Of a stretch of DNA of 6,719 nt, positions 1-6,719 are shown in pieces. The position numbers and the translations under genes are program-made. A model generated the notes under the pieces. The model had not been told where the DNA came from and did no database searches. It worked only from the letters and a program-made list of their open reading frames with translations. Source of the DNA: Chloroflexota bacterium (GTDB lineage: Bacteria; Chloroflexota; Anaerolineae; J102); NCBI GenBank assembly GCA_024276255.1, contig JAJRXO010000545.1, positions 1 to 6,719 of the forward strand. The letters run 5' to 3'. Position 1 is the stretch's first letter; every line of letters starts with the position of its first letter.

Positions 1-114
1 AGTAGGTTTACTTCTTAACTTCGGTCCGAAGCCCGCGTTTCGGCGTAAAAGTTTTGACAATCACCGCAAACCTTCTGTCACATGGCGGCATCCACAAGAG
101 AATCGTTAAATTAA

Positions 115-139
115 TCCGCGTTTTCCGCGTTCGTCCGCG
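115..139. repeat. Short TCCGCG repeat in the valS leader
   Basis: The hexamer TCCGCG occurs three times, at 115-120, 124-129 and 134-139, with TTT or TTCG between copies, giving a period of 9 to 10 bases. It lies between the in-frame TAA at 107-109 and the valS ribosome binding site, so it would be in the 5' leader if transcription starts upstream. Degenerate tracts of this kind (GCGTT plus TCC units) recur as dispersed intergenic repeats in many environmental bacterial genomes; this is general recollection, not a search. No function is inferred. Confidence 0.5.
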
Positions 140-166
140 TCCTATTCCTCTTCTTATCATTTTATC

Positions 167-175
167 GAGGTTTTT
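167..175 (+). promoter_or_regulatory. Ribosome binding site of valS
   Basis: GAGG at 167-170 lies five bases before the ATG at 176. An in-frame TAA at 107-109, with no ATG, GTG or TTG codon in that frame between it and 176, makes ATG 176 the only reasonable start. Confidence 0.7.
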
Positions 176-2857
<2,682 letters not shown>

Positions 2858-2874
2858 ACCCCAACCCATCCCAC

Positions 2875-2911
2875 AACAAAGCCCTGGTCGATACGCCAGG
2901 GCTTTGTTTTT
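2875..2911. terminator. Intrinsic terminator shared by convergent genes
   Basis: A perfect 13-bp inverted repeat pairs AACAAAGCCCTGG (2875-2887) with CCAGGGCTTTGTT (2896-2908) around the 8-base loop TCGATACG. The right arm runs into five T residues (2907-2911). It begins 17 bases after the valS stop and ends 10 bases before the stop of the minus-strand haem-binding gene. The plus-strand T-run is the better one. Read leftward, the stem ends in CTTTGTTGT, a weaker U-rich tail, so bidirectional use is plausible but inferred. Confidence 0.93.
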
Positions 2912-2921
2912 GCATCATGAC

Positions 2922-3359
2922 TCAGCGTAGCGATTTTTGCAGGCCGTCGATCAGGGCCTGTTTTTCGGCCGGACTCAGCTTTGCCTGCGGGTGTTGGATG
3001 ACGTAGATGAACGGCGGCATCTCGCCTTTTTCAATCGTGCTCACGAGCTCGTTCAGGTCTTTTTGGCGACCGCTTGTCCATTCTGAGAAATTCAGTTCCT
3101 TGCGCCCGCTGATCGTATCGTTGTAGGCCAACCAGGAAACGGGGGCAATGTTGGTATACCATGGCCACACTGTTTCGTTGGAATGGCAATCAAAGCAGGC
3201 GCGTTTGGCCAGTTCACGGGTTTGCGGGCTATCCCAGTTGGGTTCAGCCAACACGGGAGGATTGGTGTGATTTTTGCCATAGGGAATCAGCTGAATCAGT
3301 CCGAACAGGATGACCACGGCTATCAGCCCCAGCAGGATCAATGAAATCAGTTTCTTCAT
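2922..3359 (-). CDS. Membrane-anchored haem-binding domain protein
   Basis: This 145-residue protein looks like a member of the small 'haem-binding domain' family (Pfam Haem_bd, from memory). Residues 4-25 form one hydrophobic segment after MKK, either a signal anchor or an uncleaved signal peptide. The rest would then lie outside the cytoplasmic membrane, where cytochrome c maturation occurs. CFDCH (55-59) is a CXXCH covalent haem c site. It is followed by the conserved run SNETVWPWY, then APVSW and a GRKELNFSEW block. Met114 in GEMPP is the likely distal haem ligand. The length is normal for the family. A physiological role (electron transfer or haem sensing) is not established. It starts 37 bases after the trpB2 stop on the same strand and probably shares its transcript. 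The ribosome binding site is weak: AAAGG (3370-3374 on the minus strand) lies ten bases before the ATG. Confidence 0.88.
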   Translation of the reverse strand: MKKLISLILLGLIAVVILFGLIQLIPYGKNHTNPPVLAEPNWDSPQTRELAKRACFDCHSNETVWPWYTNIAPVSWLAYNDTISGRKELNFSEWTSGRQKDLNELVSTIEKGEMPPFIYVIQHPQAKLSPAEKQALIDGLQKSLR

Positions 3360-3396
3360 GGCTAGACTGCCTTTATATGATCATGGCTGTGCTGTC

Positions 3397-4761
3397 TTAT
3401 GCAATTTGCGGAAGTTGTGAAAGAGCCTTTTCCACGGCCTCGCTGGGGTATTCATAATCTTTCAGCTGGCCGCTGAAGTAGGCGTCGTAAGCTCCCATAT
3501 CGAAGTGACCATGGCCGCTGAGATTGAATACGATCACTTTCTTTTCGCCGTTTTCCTTGCACTTCAGGGCTTCATCGATGGCGCCGCGGATGGCGTGGGC
3601 GCTTTCCGGCGCTGGTACAATGCCCTCCGTGCGGGCAAAGGTGACCGCGGCATCAAAGACCGCGATCTGATGGACGGCCACTGCTTCAATCAGGTTCAGA
3701 TCGTACAGATGGCAGACGATGGGCGCCATGCCATGGTAGCGCAGGCCGCCGGCGTGGATGGGCGCCGGAATGAAAGAATGGCCCAGGGTGTACATCTTCA
3801 TCATGGGCGTCATCTGCATGGTATCGCCGAAGTCATATACATAGCGGCCCTTGGTAAGCGATGGCGAGGCCATGGGCTCGACGGCCACGAATCGGGTCTT
3901 GCGGTTGTTCACCAGGTTTTCGCGCACAAAGGGCAGCACAAAACCGGCGAAATTGGAACCGCCGCCCACACAACCGATCATCACGTCCGGATATTCGCCC
4001 GTCATGTCCATCTGCTTGATCACTTCTTCACCGATCACGGTCTGGTGCAGCATGACATGATTCAGCACGGAGCCCAGGGCGTATTTTTTGGTGCCGCCAC
4101 TGGTGGCCGCCACTTCCACAGCTTCGGAAATGGCCACACCCAACGAGCCGGGCGAGTCCGGGTCACGCTCCAGCATGGCGCGACCGGCCTGCGTGTTGGG
4201 GGAGGGGCTGGGTGTCACGGAAGCGCCGAAGGTCTGCATCAGGCTGCGACGATAGGGTTTTTGATGATATGAGATCTTCACCATGTACACTTCGCAATCC
4301 AGACCGAAGTGATTGGTGGCCATGGCCAGGGCGCTCCCCCATTGTCCGGCGCCGGTCTCGGTGGTCAGCGCCTTTACGCCCGAGATCTTATTATAATAAG
4401 CCTGGGCTACTGCCGTGTTGGGCTTGTGCGAACCCGAAGGCGAGGTGCCTTCGTACTTGTAATAAATGTGGGCCGGTGTCTCTAAATAGGCCTCAAGTCC
4501 GGTGGCCCGGATCAGCGGCGTGGGCCGCCACATGGCATAAATATCGAGCACCTCTTCGGGAATGGGCACAAAGCGCTCCGTGGTCACCTCCTGCTCGATC
4601 AACGGCATAGGAAACAGGGGTGCCAGGTCATCGGGGCCGATGGGTTGCAGAGTGCCGGGATGGATGACCGGAGGCAAGGGTTCAGGAATGTCGGCCAGGA
4701 TGTTGTACCAGGCCCTGGGGATTTCTGTTTCGGGAAGTATGAATTTCTTGGGGCTGGACAT
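3397..4761 (-). CDS. trpB: TrpB2-type tryptophan synthase beta homologue
   Basis: This 454-residue PLP enzyme is of the TrpB2 type (TIGR01415-like, 'TrpB-like PLP-dependent enzyme') rather than the roughly 400-residue TrpB1. Known members make L-tryptophan from indole and serine, alone or with TrpA, in the cytoplasm. The N-terminal extension of about 75 residues with the [10 protein letters not shown] and MPLIEQE motifs is typical of TrpB2. Lys113 in SGSHKPNTA is the Schiff-base lysine. Glu135 in [10 protein letters not shown] matches the catalytic glutamate (E109 in Salmonella). CVGGGSN (264-270) is the PLP phosphate loop. [12 protein letters not shown] (379-390) and NLSGHGHFD (413-421, Ser415 facing the pyridine nitrogen) complete the set, with the TrpB2-like HGH replacing RGD. 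No trpA, trpC or trpE is in view, so the in vivo substrate could be scavenged indole or something else. It is probably first in a two-gene operon with the haem-binding gene. ATG 4761 is supported by a good ribosome binding site. Confidence 0.95.
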   Translation of the reverse strand: MSSPKKFILPETEIPRAWYNILADIPEPLPPVIHPGTLQPIGPDDLAPLFPMPLIEQEVTTERFVPIPEEVLDIYAMWRPTPLIRATGLEAYLETPAHIYYKYEGTSPSGSHKPNTAVAQAYYNKISGVKALTTETGAGQWGSALAMATNHFGLDCEVYMVKISYHQKPYRRSLMQTFGASVTPSPSPNTQAGRAMLERDPDSPGSLGVAISEAVEVAATSGGTKKYALGSVLNHVMLHQTVIGEEVIKQMDMTGEYPDVMIGCVGGGSNFAGFVLPFVRENLVNNRKTRFVAVEPMASPSLTKGRYVYDFGDTMQMTPMMKMYTLGHSFIPAPIHAGGLRYHGMAPIVCHLYDLNLIEAVAVHQIAVFDAAVTFARTEGIVPAPESAHAIRGAIDEALKCKENGEKKVIVFNLSGHGHFDMGAYDAYFSGQLKDYEYPSEAVEKALSQLPQIA

Positions 4762-5054
4762 GAGATGCTCCTTTTGTTGGTGTGGGATGAATTATGATGC
4801 CGATCAGGAAATGCCGTCGCTGGCGCTGGTCTTGATCACCGCGCCGCTGACGGTATTATGCGAAACAAGCGACCACAGATCGATTGTCCATCTGTCAACA
4901 CGACAACACTGTCTGTGTTTGTTTATCACATTCGCGGCCAACGGTCAAACTGCGATGGACACGTTTCAGAAACGGGACGGGGCTTCTTTGCCATTGATCC
5001 GTAAAATGTGCTACGCTTGCGTTTATCCTGATGCCAACTGTCTTTTGATCTTCC
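4762..5054. promoter_or_regulatory. Divergent intergenic control region
   Basis: This 293-base region separates trpB2 (leftward) from the ANL gene (rightward) and should hold both promoters. Rightward candidates are TTGATC (4832-4837), 16 bases, TATTAT (4854-4859), and closer to the gene TTGCCA (4988-4993), 18 bases, TACGCT (5012-5017), preceded by TGC as in an extended -10. Leftward there is a perfect TTGACA (4898-4893), but no good -10 lies 16 to 18 bases further on. CATAAT (4860-4855) is a possible -10 without a matching -35. A cluster of TGTC/GACA half-sites lies at 4884-4914. These are assignments by eye; the region's general role is far more certain than any single box. Confidence 0.45.
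4768..4773 (-). promoter_or_regulatory. Ribosome binding site of trpB2
   Basis: On the minus strand AAGGAG lies six bases before the ATG at 4761. It is the best Shine-Dalgarno match in the window and fixes the trpB2 start. Confidence 0.8.
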
Positions 5055-6575
5055 ATGCCTGCACAAATCATTCCTTCAGCATTCAAGCATACAGTACAAA
5101 CCTATCCGCAACACGAGGCTATTGTTTTCGAAGGCCAGCGCCTGAGCTGGCAACAGGTGCATCAGCAGGTCCAATGTCTGGCGCAGGCCTTTCTCGATCG
5201 GGGCATTCGCCGCGGAGATCGTATCGGTATTCATTGTACCACACGGCCGGAATATGTTGTGGCGCTGCTGGCCGCCGCCCAGGTAGGCGCCATGTTGGTG
5301 GGATTCAACATCAATTATACTGTGCGAGAGATTCGCGACCAGGCGCAAAAATGCCAACCGAAGCTGATGATGTTACTGCATAGGCATCCCCTGTTTGCCG
5401 ATATTAGCCAGGCAGTGGCCGACATGCCGTTTGTCCGCCATCGGGTTGTTATCCAGGGGCCGGCGCTGGACGGCTGGGAAACGTGGGACGATTTGCTGGC
5501 CACGACGCCACAGCCCGCACAATTGCTGACGCGTTTTCGCGGTTTGCGCCCCGATGACGGCGTGTTCATGGTGTTCAGCGGTGGCATCAGTGGCGAGATG
5601 AATGGCGCTGTGCTCAGCCATCGCAACATTCTGGCCAACATCTCCGTACAAAATCGTCTCCTGCACTGGCAGGCCTCCGATCGCATTATCCTGCACCTGC
5701 CCATGAACCATGTCAGTGGAACGACCCTGCTGGCTATGGGAGCCGTGCTCTCGGGAGCCACCCTGCTCATGCTGGAGCGTTTTCATCCTGAACACACCAT
5801 GCAGCTCCTGCAACGGGAAAGGGCAACCATTTTTGGCCAGGTGCCGGCCATGTGGACCATGGTGTTTTCGCTGCCACACTTCGACAGCTTTGACCTCAGT
5901 TCAGTGCGATTGAGTATTGTCTCCGGCGCACCCACCCCTGAATCCATCCTGCGCCGCATCGCCAGTATTGCTCCGGCCACCCTGCATGCCTACGGCCTTA
6001 CAGAGGCCGCGGGAATGGTGACGTATAATGATCTGGATGATGATGTCGAGGTGCTGGTGCATTCTGTCGGTCGTGTGGCGCCCGAGTTTGAGTTGCGCAT
6101 CGCTGATGACGCCGGTCGCACCCTGCCGCCCGGCAATGTGGGCGAAGTGCTTGTACGTGGGGATTGTGTGATGGAGGGCTATTTTCGCAATCCTGTGGCG
6201 ACGCGACAGATGATCGATGCCGATGGCTGGCTGCACACCGGCGATCTGGGGCGGGTGGATCAGCGAGGCTATCTCACGCTCACCGGTCGCAAAAAACGCA
6301 TGTTCATTTCCGGTGGCTATAATGTCTTCCCGGAGGATATCGAGCGCTATGTGAGCAGCCATCCGGCTGTGGCGGCCTGCCATTGCAGCTATCAGGCCGA
6401 TGGGGTGATGGGCGAAGTGGGCGTGCTGGAGGTGCGGCCTCGCAACGGCGCCGCCCTCAAACCGCATGAGATACGACAGTTCTGCAAGCAGGGATTGGCG
6501 CGGTATAAAGTGCCCCGCGTGGTGCGCATCACCACATCCCCTTCGGTTCATGCCTCCGGGTTGACAGCCCGGTGA
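5055..6575 (+). CDS. AMP-binding acyl-CoA synthetase homologue, degenerate active site
   Basis: This 506-residue protein belongs to the ANL superfamily, whose acyl-CoA ligases activate a carboxylic acid with ATP and then form a CoA thioester. The whole fold is present. In order: the A3 loop FSGGISGEMNG (174-184), A4 PMNHVSG (216-222), A5 YGLTE (313-317), A7 TGDLG (395-399) with the ribose-binding Asp397, and the hinge GRKKRMFISGGYNVFPEDIE from 411. Several key positions are wrong. A3 normally reads TSGTTGxPKG, but its lysine is Asn183, its proline Met182 and one Thr Ile178. The A10 SGK lysine is Leu503 (SGLTAR). Loss of the A10 lysine normally abolishes adenylation in this superfamily, so this may be a pseudoenzyme, a thioesterification-only enzyme or a decaying gene. 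After the TGA, four more family-like codons (LLRK) precede TAA at 6591-6593. No Shine-Dalgarno is visible, and an in-frame TGA at 5046-5048 rules out an upstream start. The natural substrate cannot be inferred. Confidence 0.9.
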   Translation: MPAQIIPSAFKHTVQTYPQHEAIVFEGQRLSWQQVHQQVQCLAQAFLDRGIRRGDRIGIHCTTRPEYVVALLAAAQVGAMLVGFNINYTVREIRDQAQKCQPKLMMLLHRHPLFADISQAVADMPFVRHRVVIQGPALDGWETWDDLLATTPQPAQLLTRFRGLRPDDGVFMVFSGGISGEMNGAVLSHRNILANISVQNRLLHWQASDRIILHLPMNHVSGTTLLAMGAVLSGATLLMLERFHPEHTMQLLQRERATIFGQVPAMWTMVFSLPHFDSFDLSSVRLSIVSGAPTPESILRRIASIAPATLHAYGLTEAAGMVTYNDLDDDVEVLVHSVGRVAPEFELRIADDAGRTLPPGNVGEVLVRGDCVMEGYFRNPVATRQMIDADGWLHTGDLGRVDQRGYLTLTGRKKRMFISGGYNVFPEDIERYVSSHPAVAACHCSYQADGVMGEVGVLEVRPRNGAALKPHEIRQFCKQGLARYKVPRVVRITTSPSVHASGLTAR

Positions 6576-6595
6576 TTACTGCTTCGTAAATAAGC

Positions 6596-6667
6596 CTCTC
6601 GCAAAGGCGCAAAGCCGCCAAGGAAAAATAGAAAAAATCCTTTGCGCTCTTGGCGTCTTGGCGAGAG
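6596..6667. repeat. Imperfect hairpin of degenerate 8-base repeats
   Basis: The left arm (6596-6623) begins CTCTCGC and is built of three units of about 8 bases, GCAAAGGC, GCAAAGCC and GCCAAGGA, at 6601, 6609 and 6617. The right arm (6639-6667) carries the complementary type, CTTTGCG (6640), CTTGGCG (6649) and CTTGGCG (6657), and closes with GCGAGAG. The A-rich loop (6624-6638) has 15 bases. The outer seven base pairs match perfectly, and the remainder pairs with several mismatches and bulges. It lies between the ANL gene and a possible leftward gene, so it could fold in RNA read from either side. Similar GCAAAG tracts are, from memory, common dispersed intergenic elements. There is no transposase. 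Confidence 0.7.
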
Positions 6668-6671
6668 ATTT

Positions 6672-6719
6672 TCATCCGTTTTGGCGTGCAGCTTGCGCAC
6701 CGTAGGTCTGTTCCGTAAA
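6672..6719 (-). CDS. Possible C-terminus of a leftward gene, cut by the edge
   Basis: Reading leftward from the right edge, one frame is open for 15 codons and ends in TGA at 6674-6672. The peptide FTEQTYGAQAARQNG has an ordinary polar composition for a protein C-terminus. The stop lies five bases from the end of the 6596-6667 hairpin, consistent with a convergent arrangement. With so few codons this could be chance, and no family can be named. Confidence 0.25.
   Translation of the reverse strand, partial: FTEQTYGAQAARQNG

Noticed and set aside
19..31. Palindrome CTTCGG-T-CCGAAG near the left edge
   Set aside because: It is short, has no T-run and would form only a 5-bp stem with a 3-base loop. 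It could be part of an upstream terminator, but too little flanking sequence is available.
54..83. Possible valS promoter: TTGACA at 54-59
   Set aside because: The -35 match is perfect, but the sequences 16 to 18 bases downstream (GTCACA/TCACAT) match a -10 poorly, so it is not listed as a feature.
2..109. Frame open from the left edge to the TAA at 107-109
   Set aside because: About 35 codons with Arg/Lys/Pro-rich, non-family-like content and no neighbour context. Not distinguishable from chance.
1..175. T-box or other aminoacylation-sensing leader before valS
   Set aside because: No T-box consensus, specifier stem or terminator/antiterminator pair was found in this short leader.
3505..4272. 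255-codon plus-strand frame opposite trpB2
   Set aside because: It lies wholly antisense to a well-conserved PLP enzyme, is rich in His and Gly, and has no family features.
4562..5383. 273-codon plus-strand frame spanning the trpB2 start, the intergenic region and the start of the ANL gene
   Set aside because: Its first part is antisense to trpB2 and its last part is out of frame with the ANL gene. The middle is Cys- and Thr-rich with no domain, and no ribosome binding site supports it.

Overview
This window is mostly ordinary chromosomal DNA of a moderately GC-rich bacterium. It holds four complete protein-coding genes, a possible fifth cut by the right edge, and no RNA gene, mobile element or CRISPR array that I can see. 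The compact 893-residue valyl-tRNA synthetase (E. coli ValRS is about 950), the TrpB2-type tryptophan synthase beta homologue and the small 'haem-binding domain' c-type cytochrome together suggest a Chloroflexota-like (perhaps Anaerolineae) or similar environmental lineage. That placement rests on family impressions from memory, not on a search, and is tentative.

Layout: positions 1-175 are a leader with a short GC-rich TCCGCG repeat, leading into valS (176-2857, +). valS ends at a 13-bp-stem intrinsic terminator (2875-2911) that it shares with a convergent minus-strand gene pair. In transcription order that pair is trpB2 (4761-3397) followed, after a 37-base gap, by a membrane-anchored haem-binding protein (3359-2922). 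A 293-base divergent intergenic region (4762-5054) separates trpB2 from a rightward AMP-binding (ANL superfamily) acyl-CoA synthetase-like gene (5055-6575). Beyond that lies an imperfect hairpin built of degenerate 8-base repeats (6596-6667), then what may be the last codons of a leftward gene running off the edge (6672-6719).

Functionally, valS is a housekeeping gene with intact catalytic and editing motifs. trpB2 has every PLP-enzyme landmark expected of its family but no trpA or other trp gene nearby. The most notable item is the ANL protein. It keeps the fold motifs (YGLTE, TGDLG, the GR hinge) but has lost the conserved lysine of the A3 phosphate loop (now Asn183) and the catalytic A10 lysine (now Leu503). 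Its TGA stop is also followed in frame by Leu-Leu-Arg-Lys-TAA, which looks like the usual family C-terminus. It is either a pseudoenzyme or thioesterification-only homologue, or a gene in early decay. No evidence ties the four genes into one pathway.
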